NCBI RefSeq assembly: GCF_000439375.1
Contig: NZ_ATMI01000003.1
Coordinates: 83,619 to 147,618, forward strand
Reading direction: 5' to 3'
Origin: Tatumella saanichensis
Lineage (GTDB): Bacteria; Pseudomonadota; Gammaproteobacteria; Enterobacterales; Enterobacteriaceae
Length of the DNA: 64,000 nucleotides
Position 1 is the first letter of the stretch. Each line of letters opens with the position of its first letter. The translations under genes were made by a program, and so were the position numbers. Below the pieces are notes generated by a model. It saw only the letters and a list, made by a program, of their open reading frames with translations. It searched no databases and was not told the DNA's origin. Of the stretch, positions 9,340-21,784 are shown in pieces.

Positions 9340-11067
9340 TTAGCAGAGTGTTTTTTCTTTGATGAACTGGTTGACCAGCGCCATCAAATCTTCAGCGGTT
9401 GGCTGTTCCAGGGCCTGTTCTGCTAATGCCTTCGCATCCTCAAAATTAGTATTGCGAATAATTTTCTTGATACGTGGAATTGAAATGGCACTCATACTGA
9501 ACTCGTCCAGCCCCATTCCCAGTAATAATAGTGTAGCACGTTCATCACCCGCCAGCTCACCACACATGCCGGTCCACTTACCTGCCGCATGCGAAGCATC
9601 AATCACTTGCTTAACCAGTGCGAGGACCGATGGGCTCATAGGATTATAGAGGTGCGAAATCCGGTCATTACCACGGTCTACGGCCAGCGTGTACTGAGTC
9701 AGATCATTGGTACCGATACTGAAAAAGTCGACTTCTTTAGCCAGATGGCGGGCAATAACCGCCGAGGCCGGGGTCTCTACCATGATACCAACTTCAATAC
9801 TTTCATCGAAAGCTTTCCCTTCTTCTCGCAACTGCGCTTTCAGGGACTGCAGTTCGTCTTTCAGTAGACGGACTTCTTCCACCGAAATAATCATCGGGAA
9901 CATAATGCGCAATTTACCGAAGGCAGAAGCCCGTAAAATCGCTCGCAGTTGCCCATGAAGGATCTCTTTACGATCCATAGCAATACGGATAGCACGCCAG
10001 CCGAGGAACGGGTTATCCTCTTTTGGCAGATTCATGTAAGGCAGGTCTTTATCACCGCCGATATCCATAGTGCGGACAATCACCGCTTGGGATCCCATGG
10101 CCTCAGCCACTGCTTTATAGGCGGCGAACTGCTCCTCTTCGGTGGGCAGAGACTCGCGATCCATAAACAGGAACTCAGTGCGGTACAGCCCAACACCTTC
10201 AGCACCGTTGCGCTCGGCACCGGCCACATCGCGCACGGTTCCGATATTGGCACAGACTTCCACCTGATGGCCGTCCAGCGTGATCGCCGGTAAGTCTTTC
10301 AGTTTCGCCATTTCGGTTTTTTCACTAAGGTAGTGATCCTGAATTTCTTTCAGGCTCTCAACCGTATCAGCGGGTGGATTGATAAAGACTTGGTTATTGA
10401 CGGCATCGAGGATCAGCGCATCGCCGTTTTTCACCTGAGAAGTGATACTACCTGTACCGACAATCGCCGGAAGTTCCAATGAACGGGCCATGATCGAGGT
10501 ATGTGAGGTTCGTCCCCCCAGATCAGTGATAAAGCCCAACACTTTATTGAGGTTCAACTGAGCCGTTTCTGATGGGGTCAGGTCTTTGGCTACCAGAATG
10601 ACTTCCTCGCTGATGGCACTTAAATCGACAATGTTCAGTCCGAGAATATTTTGTAGCAGGCGTTTACCGATATCACGGACATCGGCTGCACGCTCTTTGA
10701 GGTATTCATCATCGAGTTCTTCCAATGCTGTTGCCTGGTCCTCGATAACTGTTTTTACCGCGGCATCGGCAGTCTGGTGATCTTTTTTAATCAGATCGAC
10801 AATCTCCAGCTCCAGCTCTTCATCTTCCAGCAACATAATATGGCCTTCGAAGATCGCTTCTTTTTCCGCGCCGAAGGTTTCACCGGCTTTGATTTTTATC
10901 GCCTCAAGTTGAGTGGCTGCCTTACTGCGGGCATCAAGAAAGCGCGACACTTGAGCACTGACCTGATCCTCTGAAATTTTGAGTGTATTGATGATTATTT
11001 CATCTTCTTTCAGCAGTAGAGCCTTACCAAAAGCGATACCGGGTGATGCGGGAATGCCTGAAATCAT
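9340..11067 (-). CDS. ptsI: PTS enzyme I
   Basis: Enzyme I (575 residues, same as E. coli) phosphorylates HPr using phosphoenolpyruvate and feeds all PTS sugar uptake. The N-terminal HPr-binding domain is followed by [13 protein letters not shown] with the phosphorylated H189. The PEP-binding barrel shows [39 protein letters not shown] and GMCGELAGD with the catalytic cysteine. AAGG precedes the ATG. It lies 159 bases after ptsH, a gap with two hairpins. Confidence 0.98.
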   Translation of the reverse strand: MISGIPASPGIAFGKALLLKEDEIIINTLKISEDQVSAQVSRFLDARSKAATQLEAIKIKAGETFGAEKEAIFEGHIMLLEDEELELEIVDLIKKDHQTADAAVKTVIEDQATALEELDDEYLKERAADVRDIGKRLLQNILGLNIVDLSAISEEVILVAKDLTPSETAQLNLNKVLGFITDLGGRTSHTSIMARSLELPAIVGTGSITSQVKNGDALILDAVNNQVFINPPADTVESLKEIQDHYLSEKTEMAKLKDLPAITLDGHQVEVCANIGTVRDVAGAERNGAEGVGLYRTEFLFMDRESLPTEEEQFAAYKAVAEAMGSQAVIVRTMDIGGDKDLPYMNLPKEDNPFLGWRAIRIAMDRKEILHGQLRAILRASAFGKLRIMFPMIISVEEVRLLKDELQSLKAQLREEGKAFDESIEVGIMVETPASAVIARHLAKEVDFFSIGTNDLTQYTLAVDRGNDRISHLYNPMSPSVLALVKQVIDASHAAGKWTGMCGELAGDERATLLLLGMGLDEFSMSAISIPRIKKIIRNTNFEDAKALAEQALEQPTAEDLMALVNQFIKEKTLC

Positions 11068-11101
11068 AACCTTACCTTTTAAGTACCATGGCAGGGGAGC
11101 A

Positions 11102-11169
11102 TTAGCATGATGCTAAACGCCGTAACCAGACTAATTTAGGGAAGCAACCACGCGGACACCTTGTCCGCG
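11102..11169 (-). other. Two hairpins between ptsH and ptsI
   Basis: One is a 7-base inverted repeat with a single-base loop (TTAGCAT/ATGCTAA, 11102-11116). The other has 8-base arms CGCGGACA and TGTCCGCG with a 3-base loop (11151-11169). On the ptsH mRNA they lie between the ptsH stop and the ptsI start. The second has no T run after it, so it looks more like a stability, processing or attenuation element than a full terminator. Confidence 0.6.
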
Positions 11170-11226
11170 ATCAAAGATGCGACAGTCACTGAAGCTAATC
11201 TACACTGTTTATGCCGAATAACAACG

Positions 11227-11484
11227 TTACTCAAGTTCAGCCAGCAGGCGAACCAATTGTTCAATTGCCTGCTGTTCATCTTCACCTTCGGCAGACAGCG
11301 TGATCACCGTTCCTTGCGTCAGCCCCAGCGTCTGCAGCTTAAACAGGCTTTTTGCGCTGGCGGATTTGCCATTTGAGGTAACCGTAATATCGGATTGGAA
11401 GCCTTTGGCTTCTTTGACAAACTGTGCGGCCGGACGGGTGTGTAAACCGTTAGGTGCGGTAATGGTGACTTCCTGCTGAAACAT
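11227..11484 (-). CDS. ptsH: HPr, PTS phosphocarrier protein
   Basis: HPr is the small general phosphocarrier of the PTS, passing phosphate from enzyme I to the sugar-specific EIIA proteins. The 85 residues are almost identical to E. coli: [11 protein letters not shown] carries the phosphorylated H15 and SAKSLFK carries S46. The ATG at 11484 gives the family start MFQQEV and has GGGGG upstream; an ATG five codons earlier is less likely. It is the first gene of ptsH-ptsI-crr. Confidence 0.98.
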   Translation of the reverse strand: MFQQEVTITAPNGLHTRPAAQFVKEAKGFQSDITVTSNGKSASAKSLFKLQTLGLTQGTVITLSAEGEDEQQAIEQLVRLLAELE

Positions 11485-11793
11485 AAAAATATCCCCCAAG
11501 GTTAACGGAGTATTGAGCGGACACCTAGCAGAGATCCCGATTGCGGGCGTTACGTAAACGGGTCTGAAAATCAGGCCAGGTGACCTATTCTGATCGCGCC
11601 GCTACTGGCGGAAACGCTGTGCGGTCATTATGCCGTGGTTTTGAAATCGGCCCTACCGGTAAATGTGCTGGGTTTGATCCGCTTCATAACAATGGCTAAT
11701 TATTTCGCGCTTCAAAATAAATAGTTGCGTTTTGATAACAGACCTTCCCCTCTGAAAGCAATACGAATATAAATAAAAGTGAGATCCCGAACA
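11485..11793. promoter_or_regulatory. Upstream region of the pts operon
   Basis: This 309-base gap between ptsH and the cysK terminator must hold the pts promoters. In E. coli these respond to CRP and Mlc. I see only a poor CRP-like stretch (AGTGAGATCCCGAACA, about 11778) and no perfect site. No gene is supported; a 78-residue minus-strand frame here has no recognisable features. Confidence 0.4.
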
Positions 11794-11822
11794 CAAAAAA
11801 GCACCCAGAGGGTGCTTTTTTA
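11794..11822 (-). terminator. Intrinsic terminator of cysK
   Basis: Arms GCACCC and GGGTGC enclose a 3-base loop, flanked by A on one side and T on the other, so it can work in both directions. It sits about 30 bases past the cysK stop. Confidence 0.85.
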
Positions 11823-11851
11823 AGAGCGGTTTAGTAGAGGTAACTTGCTGA

Positions 11852-12823
11852 TTACTGGTTAAGTTCTTTGTCAGTAAATAAATCCGCAAACAGAGCCGTA
11901 CTCAAATAACGCTCACCAGAAGACGGGAGGATCACCACGATATTCTTATCGGCTAATTCGGGTTCCTGTTGCAATTTCAACGCAGCGGCCACCGCCGCCC
12001 CAGAGGAAATCCCAGCCAAGATACCCTCAGACTCCATCAACTGACGGGCGGTAGAGATTGCTTCTTCGTTGGTAATGGTGACTACTCGGTCGACCAGCGA
12101 CAGATCAAGGTTTTCCGGAATAAAGCCGGCACCGATACCTTGGATCTTGTGGGGACCCGGTTTGATCTCTTCACCGGCAAGCGCTTGGCTAATCACCGGT
12201 GAATCTGACGGTTCGACCGCTACACTTATCAGGGATTTTTTGCCCTGAGTATTCTTTAGATAGCGGCTAACGCCAGTAAGGGTGCCGCCGGTCCCTACGC
12301 CAGCAATGAACACATCCACATCGCCGTCGGTATCTTCCCAAATTTCAGGACCGGTAGTTTTTTCGTGGATTTGTGGGTTTGCTGGGTTGCTGAACTGTTG
12401 CAACAACACGTATTTGGCTGGGTTGCTGGCGACAATTTCTTCGGCCTTACCAATAGCGCCTTTCATTCCCTGAGCACCTTCGGTGAGCACTAAGTTAGCA
12501 CCCAGCGCTTTCAGCAATTTGCGACGTTCAACCGACATCGTTTCCGGCATAGTCAGGGTCAGCTTATAGCCACGGGCCGCCGCCACATAGGCGAGGGCAA
12601 TACCGGTGTTACCGCTGGTGGGTTCAACCAGTTCGACGCCCGGTTTTAAGATCCCGCGTTTCTCCGCATCCCAAATCATATTGGCACCGATACGACATTT
12701 AACGCTAAAGCTTGGATTACGCGATTCAACCTTTGCCAGAATACGCCCGTTACCAATACGGTTAAGTCTGACCAACGGAGTATGGCCAATGGTTAATGAA
12801 TTATCTTCGTAAATCTTACTCAT
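11852..12823 (-). CDS. cysK: Cysteine synthase A (O-acetylserine sulfhydrylase)
   Basis: CysK is a PLP enzyme that makes L-cysteine from O-acetylserine and sulfide, the last step of sulfate assimilation. The 323 residues match the E. coli length. [11 protein letters not shown] carries the Schiff-base K42, [12 protein letters not shown] is the substrate-binding loop and [16 protein letters not shown] binds the PLP phosphate. Downstream is its own terminator; upstream on the same strand is cysZ, the sulfate permease gene, as in E. coli. Confidence 0.97.
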   Translation of the reverse strand: MSKIYEDNSLTIGHTPLVRLNRIGNGRILAKVESRNPSFSVKCRIGANMIWDAEKRGILKPGVELVEPTSGNTGIALAYVAAARGYKLTLTMPETMSVERRKLLKALGANLVLTEGAQGMKGAIGKAEEIVASNPAKYVLLQQFSNPANPQIHEKTTGPEIWEDTDGDVDVFIAGVGTGGTLTGVSRYLKNTQGKKSLISVAVEPSDSPVISQALAGEEIKPGPHKIQGIGAGFIPENLDLSLVDRVVTITNEEAISTARQLMESEGILAGISSGAAVAAALKLQQEPELADKNIVVILPSSGERYLSTALFADLFTDKELNQ

Positions 12824-12931
12824 AGCTTGTCCTTAACTCTTTGAAATTTGGAGAACCCCATGAGAATACGCTTTCCTGGGCGTCAGGGAAGTAAGTAAAA
12901 GCTATATCGTTATGTCACAGGGCAATAACGT

Positions 12932-13732
12932 TCAGGCATGGCTGCGATCCGAGACAGCTTTCTTCTCTACAGCAGCTGGCCCAAGCTCATTATCACGATA
13001 ATGATCGACCCACATTGCCGTGGCCCCGCAAACCGCCACCGGCATGATCATCAAGTTAACAATCGGCACTAGGGTAAACAGGCTGACCAGTGAACCGAAC
13101 TGTAGATGCATACTGCGGTGGGCAGCCAGCTGCTGGCGCATTTTATCAAACGGCACCCGATGGTTATCGAAAGGGTAATCGCAATACTGGATTGCCATCA
13201 TCCAAGCACCGAATACAAACCATAGCAGAGGGGCTAGGGTCTGACCAATGACGGGAATAAAGTGTATCAGCAGTACCGCCAGCGCCCGCGGCAGGTAGTA
13301 TTTCAGTTTCAGCCATTCCCGCCACATGACGCGGGGCAGGTCTTTAATCAATTCAGACCAAGAGATCTCCGGCAGAGGTTTACCGGTCAGACGGTTTTCC
13401 AGCTGCTCCGCCAGTAATCCGCAGAAGGGCGCGGCTATCCAGTTCGCCAATGTTGAGAAAAAATAACTGAACAGCAGGACCAGTGACAGGACAGCCATCG
13501 GCCAAATTAAGTAATCTAACCACTGTAGCCAGCCGGGTATATGGGTCATTAAGTTTGGGATCCAAACTTTCAGTTTATAGAAACACCAGACGATGGCACT
13601 GCCCATCAGTAACACATTGACCAGTAACGGCACAATGACGTAGCGGCGGATACCCGGTAGTAATGCTAAATTCCAGCCCCGTTGAAAATAGTCCAGACCA
13701 TTCTGGCTCTTTTTCGGATGTCCTTCCGACAT
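12932..13732 (-). CDS. cysZ: CysZ, sulfate permease
   Basis: CysZ is an inner-membrane protein that brings sulfate in for cysteine synthesis. From the ATG at 13732 it has 266 residues (E. coli 253). Motifs shared with E. coli are [51 protein letters not shown] and [16 protein letters not shown] chose 13732 because AGGAGA sits nine bases upstream; the ATG six codons earlier has no ribosome binding site. It is divergent from zipA and lies upstream of cysK on the same strand. Confidence 0.93.
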   Translation of the reverse strand: MSEGHPKKSQNGLDYFQRGWNLALLPGIRRYVIVPLLVNVLLMGSAIVWCFYKLKVWIPNLMTHIPGWLQWLDYLIWPMAVLSLVLLFSYFFSTLANWIAAPFCGLLAEQLENRLTGKPLPEISWSELIKDLPRVMWREWLKLKYYLPRALAVLLIHFIPVIGQTLAPLLWFVFGAWMMAIQYCDYPFDNHRVPFDKMRQQLAAHRSMHLQFGSLVSLFTLVPIVNLMIMPVAVCGATAMWVDHYRDNELGPAAVEKKAVSDRSHA

Positions 13733-13944
13733 AATGATATTCTCCTGCATAAATCAGTGGCACATGATAGCGCTGTTTATGTAGTAGGGCAGGGCTTTTT
13801 GGTTGAAAAACCAGCAATTGCACGATCTGTCGCAGATAATTTGTCATAAAGTCGTGCGCAGACTTGCACTTGTACCGCCCTGCAAATACATTTAAGGGTA
13901 AAGGTGCCTGATTCAGGCAAAGTATTGGAACAACAGAGAATACA

Positions 13945-14976
13945 ATGATGCAGGATTTGCGTCTGATATTAATCGTTGTTGGTGCGGTCGCCATCGTTGC
14001 ACTTCTCCTACATGGTCTGTGGACCAATCGTAAGGAGCGGTCTTCCGTTTTCCGTGATCGCCCGCACAAACGTTTTAAACAACGTAACGATGAAGACCTT
14101 AGTCTGGAAGAAGAGGACAGTGTCTCTGATTTTCACGCTAGCCGTGACGTTGAGGATGACCCCGTGGTTTCTGCGAAGAGTGCCGCCCGTCCTGTTGAAG
14201 AGAAACGCCCCTCTTCCGGTGGAATGAAAAACTCACTCCGTCACCGGCCTGAGCCTGTGGCTGATCCGCTTATGGATGCTCATACTGCCTATCAGGCTGA
14301 TGAGGAAGTTCCTCAATCCGAATCCGAGGCGGCACCGCCCCCTGCGCCGGTGCGTACTGCTCCACCGGTTGCCGACAGTGCCTATACCGCACCGGGAACT
14401 CAACCTGCGCACGTCGCTGTTGAGCAGCCAGCTGTGGAAGAAGCCCCAGTAGTGGAGCCACTACCGGAGCATGATGTCGCAGCACCTGAAGCGGATGATG
14501 CAGTTGAAGATGTTCGCGAAGAAGAACCCAACAGTGAAACCGCTCCGGCCACTCAGGCTAAAGAAACGGTGCTGGTGCTGCACGTCTCTGCCCACACTGG
14601 TGGTGAACTGAATGGCGAACCTTTGTTGCAGGCTATTTTGCAGGCGGGCTTCCAGTTTGGTGAGATGAATATTTTCCATCGTCACCTGAATCCCTCTGGC
14701 AGCGGCCCGGTCCTGTTCAGCTTGGCGAATATGATGAAACCTGGTTCGTTCGATCCTGAGCAGATGGGCGACTTTACGACCCCAGGTGTATCACTGTTTA
14801 TGATGGTCCCTGCTTACGGCGATCCTTATCAGAACTTTAAACTGATGTTGCAGTCTGCTCAGCGTATTGCAGACGATGTCGGGGCGCTGGTACTGGATGA
14901 CGAGCGGCGGATGATTACCCCGCATCAGGTTGACCTGTATAAGTCACGTATACGGGATGTCTTGCAGGCTCAGTAA
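13945..14976 (+). CDS. zipA: ZipA, cell division protein
   Basis: ZipA tethers FtsZ to the inner membrane at the division site. Its 343 residues show the standard three parts. A membrane helix at about 6-27 ([20 protein letters not shown]) is followed by positively charged residues. A long linker rich in Pro, Glu and Ala spans about 35-205. The C-terminal FtsZ-binding domain runs from about 208 ([16 protein letters not shown] ... [10 protein letters not shown] ... [12 protein letters not shown] ... [14 protein letters not shown]). E. coli ZipA has 328 residues; the extra length is in the linker. It is divergent from cysZ and followed by a terminator before ligA. Confidence 0.95.
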   Translation: MMQDLRLILIVVGAVAIVALLLHGLWTNRKERSSVFRDRPHKRFKQRNDEDLSLEEEDSVSDFHASRDVEDDPVVSAKSAARPVEEKRPSSGGMKNSLRHRPEPVADPLMDAHTAYQADEEVPQSESEAAPPPAPVRTAPPVADSAYTAPGTQPAHVAVEQPAVEEAPVVEPLPEHDVAAPEADDAVEDVREEEPNSETAPATQAKETVLVLHVSAHTGGELNGEPLLQAILQAGFQFGEMNIFHRHLNPSGSGPVLFSLANMMKPGSFDPEQMGDFTTPGVSLFMMVPAYGDPYQNFKLMLQSAQRIADDVGALVLDDERRMITPHQVDLYKSRIRDVLQAQ

Positions 14977-14996
14977 TCACCGGCTTTGTTAACATA

Positions 14997-17055
<2,059 letters not shown>

Positions 17056-17057
17056 TT

Positions 17058-17270
17058 CTGGATAAGCAGAACCTGGTCGAACTGGCCAACCAGCGTATGC
17101 CGTTTGGCAAATATCAGGGGCGGGTGCTGATTGATCTGCCAGAAGAATATTTGCTGTGGTTTGCCCGCAAAGAGTGTTTCCCAGAAGGGACCCTCGGTCA
17201 GCTGATGCAATTGGCATTGGCGATAAAAATTGAAGGTTTGCAGGGTCTGGTCGATCCGCTACGTAAATAA
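17058..17270 (+). CDS. ypeB: DUF3820 family protein (YpeB-like), probable CTG start
   Basis: This 70-residue frame contains RMPFGKYQGRVLIDLPEEYLLWFARK, the hallmark of DUF3820, and matches E. coli YpeB, which also follows ligA. The molecular function is not known. In this frame there is no ATG, GTG or TTG between an in-frame stop at 17022 and the internal ATG at the conserved MPFG. The codon aligned with the E. coli start Met is CTG (17058), seven bases after GAGGGG. An ATT at 17055 overlapping the ligA stop is another possibility. The body of the gene is intact, so I read it as a real gene with a non-standard start, coupled to ligA. A terminator follows. Confidence 0.8.
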   Translation: MDKQNLVELANQRMPFGKYQGRVLIDLPEEYLLWFARKECFPEGTLGQLMQLALAIKIEGLQGLVDPLRK

Positions 17271-17272
17271 CA

Positions 17273-17301
17273 GACGGGGCCACTATGGGCCCCGTTTTTT
17301 T
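17273..17301 (+). terminator. Intrinsic terminator of ligA-ypeB
   Basis: Arms ACGGGGCC and GGCCCCGT with a 6-base loop are followed by seven T. It overlaps the stop codon of the convergent outer-membrane factor gene by two bases. Confidence 0.88.
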
Positions 17302-18835
17302 ACTTAGGCAGATCGACGTTGGCGGAGGGAGTATCGCCGAACACCTTATAGTTGGGTAATGACAGTTGTTGGTTGTCCTGCCAACCGCCGCCTAAGGCTT
17401 TATAGAGGACCACCAGATCGGTGGCAGTTTGCGCCTGGACGTTAATCAACTGCAGGCGTGTCTGAGCCAGTTGGCGTTGGGCATCAAGCGCATTAATATA
17501 GCTGCTCAAGCCTTTCGAGTAACTTTCACTGGCCAGTGACCAGGCCTGTTGCAGGGCATCGGCAGAAGATTGTAATGCGACAAGCTGTTGCTGATCAGCC
17601 CGGTAGCTGACCAAGGCATTTTCCACTTCCCGCAGGGCATTCAATACCGTATTTCGGTAGTTGAGAGCCGCATTAGCCTGGCTGGCGCGGGCCAGCCTAA
17701 CCTGAGACACCAGGCGTCCGCCTTCAAAGAGAGGTAAGGAGATACCGGGGCCGATACTGTAGAAGTGACTGCTCCAATCATCCAGGTAGCTGGCATCGGT
17801 ATTACGCACCCCAAGCTGCCCAGTTAGAGAAATATCGGGGAATAACTGGGCGATCGACACACCGATATTGGCGGTTTGGGCGTGCAGGTCGGCCTCTGCC
17901 TCACGGATATCCGGACGGCGGCGCGCGAGAGTTGAGGGCACACCCACGGCAATATCCGCGGGTAGGGCGGGTAGGGCTTTGGCGGGGGCCAGTTCTGCAT
18001 CTAATGTCCCCGGTGCCTGACCCAGCAAGACCGCTAATCCGTTCATGGCTTGGGTGATTTGCGACTGATATTGCGGCAGATCGGCCTGTAAGGCGCTGAC
18101 TTGGGCAGTGGCACTCTGTAAATCGGTGGCAGGTGCCAGTCCGTTTTGCATTTGGCTTTCGGTCAGTTGCTGTGTCTGGCGAGCAATCGCGATCTGTTGT
18201 TCAGCCACTGCGGTCATCGCTTGAGCGGCCCGCAGTTGCAGGTAGGTCCTCGCCACTTCTGCTTCCAAGGAGACCATAGCATCGTTACGTTGTTCGATGG
18301 CAGCTTGCTGCTGGGCTGCCGCCATCTCACGCTGACGCCGTACTTTGCCCCACAGATCCAACTCCCATTGACTGTCGAAGCCCCCCTGATAGAAGTTAAC
18401 GCTGCCGGTAGCATTGTTCACCACTCCGGCAGCTTGATCATTGAGATTGTCATACACGCCGTGGGATTTCAGTAAGCCTTTAAGACCCAGCTGTTGTCGG
18501 GCATAGCTGGCCTGACCGCTTAGGGTAGGGAACAGCCCGCTGGTCGCCTGTGCAACCTGTTCACGTGCACCAGCAATACGTAGCATAGCCTGTTGCAGGC
18601 TCAAGTTACCGGCAATGGCACGCTGTATTAGGCTATCGAGTTGCGGATCATTAAAGCTTTTCCACCAGCTAATGGCCGGATCTGCTCCATCAGGCCGGGA
18701 GGCCTGTGAAGAGGACATTCCGTGCCAATCGGCAGGTAACTGGTTTTTAGGCGGATGAAAATCCGGGCCCAGGCTGCATCCTGCCAGGATCAGACTGATA
18801 AATAATGCACTAAAGCGGTAGCTGACAGAGGGCAT
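17300..18835 (-). CDS. Outer-membrane factor lipoprotein of an RND/EmrAB-type efflux system (NodT/OprM family)
   Basis: The 511 residues form a TolC-like outer-membrane channel. The N-terminus has a lipoprotein signal with lipobox LAGC (cleavage before Cys of CSLGPDFHPP), the classic start of the NodT family. Two outer membrane efflux repeats follow, with long alpha-helical stretches such as QREMAAAQQQAAIEQRNDAMVSLEAEVARTYLQLRAAQ and VPSTLARRRPDIREAEADLHAQTANIGVSIAQLFP typical of the family. It is the last gene of a three-gene operon with an MFS pump and a membrane fusion protein, which implies a complete tripartite exporter. Substrates cannot be read from sequence. Confidence 0.92.
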   Translation of the reverse strand: MPSVSYRFSALFISLILAGCSLGPDFHPPKNQLPADWHGMSSSQASRPDGADPAISWWKSFNDPQLDSLIQRAIAGNLSLQQAMLRIAGAREQVAQATSGLFPTLSGQASYARQQLGLKGLLKSHGVYDNLNDQAAGVVNNATGSVNFYQGGFDSQWELDLWGKVRRQREMAAAQQQAAIEQRNDAMVSLEAEVARTYLQLRAAQAMTAVAEQQIAIARQTQQLTESQMQNGLAPATDLQSATAQVSALQADLPQYQSQITQAMNGLAVLLGQAPGTLDAELAPAKALPALPADIAVGVPSTLARRRPDIREAEADLHAQTANIGVSIAQLFPDISLTGQLGVRNTDASYLDDWSSHFYSIGPGISLPLFEGGRLVSQVRLARASQANAALNYRNTVLNALREVENALVSYRADQQQLVALQSSADALQQAWSLASESYSKGLSSYINALDAQRQLAQTRLQLINVQAQTATDLVVLYKALGGGWQDNQQLSLPNYKVFGDTPSANVDLPK

Positions 18836-18850
18836 GGTGATTTCCTTTTT

Positions 18851-20422
18851 TTAATGGCCCGCGGCGCTGCCTTCGCTTTTCACTGGCGATAACAGCAAAC
18901 AAAACGGTAATAGGATCAGGCCTATGATACAGAGTCCGTAAAACACATCGCAGTAAGCCAGAAAGCGTGACTGACTGATCATCTCCTGATAAAGCCTGCC
19001 CGCGGCGATAGAAGAGACATTACCGGCCATATCTGAAAAGTTACGGATCGCGTTACTCATCTGCTCCACAGACTGATTAAAGGCGGCATCCAATGAGGTC
19101 ATATGGGCTGACAGATAGGCAGAGTGGGTTTGCGACCGCTCGGTGATGGCGGCGGTTGACAGTGATATGCCTATCGACCCAGCGACGTTACGAAACATGG
19201 TAAATAGGGCAGAGGCATCGCCATTTAGCTTTTGCGGAATGGAGATAAAGGCAATGGTGGTCAGAGGAACAAACAAAAATCCTAGGCCGATAGACTGGAC
19301 ACTGCGCATGATCACCAACGAAGTGAAATCCAGATCAGGAGTCAAACGCATCCCTGAATACAGAAACGACAGGGTCAAGCAACTGAAACCGAAAAGAATG
19401 ATATAACGGGTTTGCACCACTGGCATTAGACGTAACACGATGGGAATAGTCAGAATAATACAGACCGCCCCAGGGGTAAGAACCAGCCCTGACAGGGTGG
19501 CGGTATAGCCCATATCCTGCTGCGCGAGCTGCGGGATCACCACCGAGCTGCCATACAGAATAAAGGCCATCCCCGCCATCAGCAGGCCGGACACCCAGAA
19601 ATTCCGATCGCGCATGACCAGGATATCCACCACCGGATTACGGGCATACATTAGCCAATAGACGGCGCCGGTGATGCCAATAGCGGCCAAGCTGGCGAAC
19701 AGTATAATAAAGTTTGATGAGAACCAATCCGCATCCTCGCCCCGGTCAAGGAAAACCTGTAGGCAACCGAGGCCAAGGGTTATCAGACCGATACCGACGT
19801 AGTCGATACGCAGGCTCCTTTTGTCGGCTTTACGCTCCCAAGGCGGGTCTTCAAGTAATTGATAGATAGCTAAGGCAGTGAGGATCCCAACGGGAATATT
19901 GATAAAAAATATCCAGCGCCAGCTGTAGTTATCGGTGATCCAACCGCCCAGCGTTGGACCAATCACAGGCGCAACGATGATCGCAATCGACGACAACCCG
20001 AAGGCTTTACCGCGATCTTTTTTATCGAAATAGTCCAGTAGCACCGACTGCTGCACAGGCTGTAAGCCGCCGCCAAAGAATCCCTGCAGGATACGGCAGA
20101 GGATCAATTGCCATAACTGTGTCGAGATCCCGCACAGAAATGAGCACAGCGTAAACATCACAATGCACAGTAAGAAATAACGCTTGCGGCCAAAGAAGCG
20201 GCTAAGGAAAGCCGAAATCGGTAACACGATGCCGTTAGCCACCAAGTACGAGGTCAGTACCCAGGTAGACTCGTCGTAGCTGGAGGAGAGGGACCCCGCA
20301 ACATGGGGCAAGGCCACGTTGACGATGGTGGTGTCTAGCACTTCCATAAATACCGCAAAGGTGACAGTCATCGCTACCAACCACGGATTTGCGGAAGGCC
20401 GCCAGCTGCTGGCGTCGCTCAT
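18851..20422 (-). CDS. DHA2-family MFS multidrug efflux pump (EmrB-like)
   Basis: This inner-membrane drug:proton antiporter has 523 residues and about 14 hydrophobic segments, the DHA2 layout of EmrB. Family motifs include MEVLDTTIVNVALPHVAGSL in helix 1, the loop motif SRFFGRKRYFLLC, and motif C around IVAPVIGPTLGGWITDNYSWRWIFFINIPVG. Its ATG overlaps the stop of the upstream fusion-protein gene by four bases, and the outer-membrane factor gene starts 15 bases later. It is EmrB-like but not clearly the E. coli emrB orthologue, which normally sits elsewhere beside emrR and uses separate TolC. Confidence 0.92.
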   Translation of the reverse strand: MSDASSWRPSANPWLVAMTVTFAVFMEVLDTTIVNVALPHVAGSLSSSYDESTWVLTSYLVANGIVLPISAFLSRFFGRKRYFLLCIVMFTLCSFLCGISTQLWQLILCRILQGFFGGGLQPVQQSVLLDYFDKKDRGKAFGLSSIAIIVAPVIGPTLGGWITDNYSWRWIFFINIPVGILTALAIYQLLEDPPWERKADKRSLRIDYVGIGLITLGLGCLQVFLDRGEDADWFSSNFIILFASLAAIGITGAVYWLMYARNPVVDILVMRDRNFWVSGLLMAGMAFILYGSSVVIPQLAQQDMGYTATLSGLVLTPGAVCIILTIPIVLRLMPVVQTRYIILFGFSCLTLSFLYSGMRLTPDLDFTSLVIMRSVQSIGLGFLFVPLTTIAFISIPQKLNGDASALFTMFRNVAGSIGISLSTAAITERSQTHSAYLSAHMTSLDAAFNQSVEQMSNAIRNFSDMAGNVSSIAAGRLYQEMISQSRFLAYCDVFYGLCIIGLILLPFCLLLSPVKSEGSAAGH

Positions 20423-21555
20423 CGTACCGTCACCTCGGGTTCAACCGAAAGTCCCAGGGGGAGCGGGTGGTTAGGGTCCAGTCCCTGATCAATATCGATT
20501 TTCACCGGTACACGCTGCACAATTTTCACAAAGTTACCGGTGGCATTCTCTGCTGGGAATGCGGAGAAATGAGACCCAGATCCCATTTGAATACTGTCCA
20601 CGTGCCCTTGTAACTTGAGGTCCGGGAAGGCATCAACGCTGAGGGTCACTTTGTCGCCCGGTTTCATATATTGCAGTTGAGACTCTTTGAAGTTAGCCGT
20701 CACCCAGATATTTGGGGAAACCAGTGAAAACATACTGCTGCCGGCCTGGACTAAGCTACCTTGATCGACATTACGGCGGGTCACATAACCGGACGTTGGG
20801 GCAGTGATGCGGGTATAGGAGAGGTTCAATTGCGCAGTATCGAGTTGAGCCTGTGCCTGAGTCACTTGCTGACGCTTTGCCTCGACCAGGGTCTGTTGTT
20901 GGCGCAGTTGTAGTTCAACCTGTGAAGCGACGGCGACCTGTGCTTCGGCATTCTGATATTCGGCTTGTGCGGAACGCCACTGTGCGGTGGCTGCATCAAT
21001 ATTGTTTTGTGAAGTGGCTTTCGGATCAACACCATGTTGACGGTGATAGGCAGCGGCGGCATTGTTCAGCTCAGCTTTTGCCCGAGCAAGGTTAGCCAAG
21101 GCCTGCTGTTTCTGAGCCGGGTACTGGACTTTTGCCAGTGCATACTGTGCTTGTGATTGTCCGTACTGGGCCTGTGCCAAGGCCAGTTGCGCTGTAGCCT
21201 GGTCTTGTTGAGCAATGGCATCCCGTGGGTCAATCACCGCCAGTAGGTCCCCTTGGTTGACTTTCTGATTATCGCGAACCAGAAGCTGGGTAACGTAGCC
21301 GGAAACGCGAGGGGAAATGACCACCGCGTTGCCGTCGGTAAAGGCATCATCGGTAGTTTCAATACCTCGGTTCATCAACCAGTAAATGACTGCAGCAATG
21401 ACGATGAGGATCACCACAATAACGAGGATCACCAACGGCTTTTTTCCTGGACGTTTACGTTCATCCTTAGCGTTAGGTTGCTTATCTTCTGCTGAACTGT
21501 CTCGGTGATCCTCACCGGAGGAAGGTGCCTGCTTACCCTGAGTGTCTTCGGTCAT
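20419..21555 (-). CDS. Membrane fusion protein of an EmrAB-type efflux pump (HlyD family)
   Basis: The 378-residue periplasmic adaptor begins with a charged cytoplasmic tail of about 40 residues, then one membrane helix (LVILVIVVILIVIAAVIYWLM). The lipoyl/barrel part has TTDDAFTDGNAVVISPRVSGYVTQL and VNQGDLLAVIDPRDA, followed by a long coiled coil rich in Ala and Gln (about 110-235), and the returning half YTRITAPTSGYVTRRNVDQGSLVQAG. E. coli EmrA (390 residues) has the same plan. It is the first gene of the operon; the 230 bases upstream must hold the promoter. No local regulator of the MarR or TetR type is visible. Confidence 0.92.
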   Translation of the reverse strand: MTEDTQGKQAPSSGEDHRDSSAEDKQPNAKDERKRPGKKPLVILVIVVILIVIAAVIYWLMNRGIETTDDAFTDGNAVVISPRVSGYVTQLLVRDNQKVNQGDLLAVIDPRDAIAQQDQATAQLALAQAQYGQSQAQYALAKVQYPAQKQQALANLARAKAELNNAAAAYHRQHGVDPKATSQNNIDAATAQWRSAQAEYQNAEAQVAVASQVELQLRQQQTLVEAKRQQVTQAQAQLDTAQLNLSYTRITAPTSGYVTRRNVDQGSLVQAGSSMFSLVSPNIWVTANFKESQLQYMKPGDKVTLSVDAFPDLKLQGHVDSIQMGSGSHFSAFPAENATGNFVKIVQRVPVKIDIDQGLDPNHPLPLGLSVEPEVTVR

Positions 21556-21784
21556 GCCTGTTCCTGCCTTTAAACGTGAAAGTGTGACAAAACGCTTTAA
21601 CTTCAGTTTGTTATACTAGGAATGTGCTGCACACAACAGCCTGAACCTTGCCGCGGATTGCCACAAAACTGCTTTTATCATTAGCGTTGAAGGCAGAAAA
21701 ATCAATAGTGAGAGGAATTTAACTGTGAAAGGCTGCGATACAATCAAACTGTCGCTGCCGGTAGACAGCGACAGTTACTATAGG

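Noticed and set aside
13945..14685. Antisense frames inside zipA
   Set aside because: The zipA frame is complete with the expected domains, and the Pro/Glu-rich linker leaves open frames on the other strand by composition.
20853..21095. Plus-strand frame of 80 residues inside the membrane fusion protein gene
   Set aside because: Antisense to a coiled-coil region with a convincing gene on the other strand.
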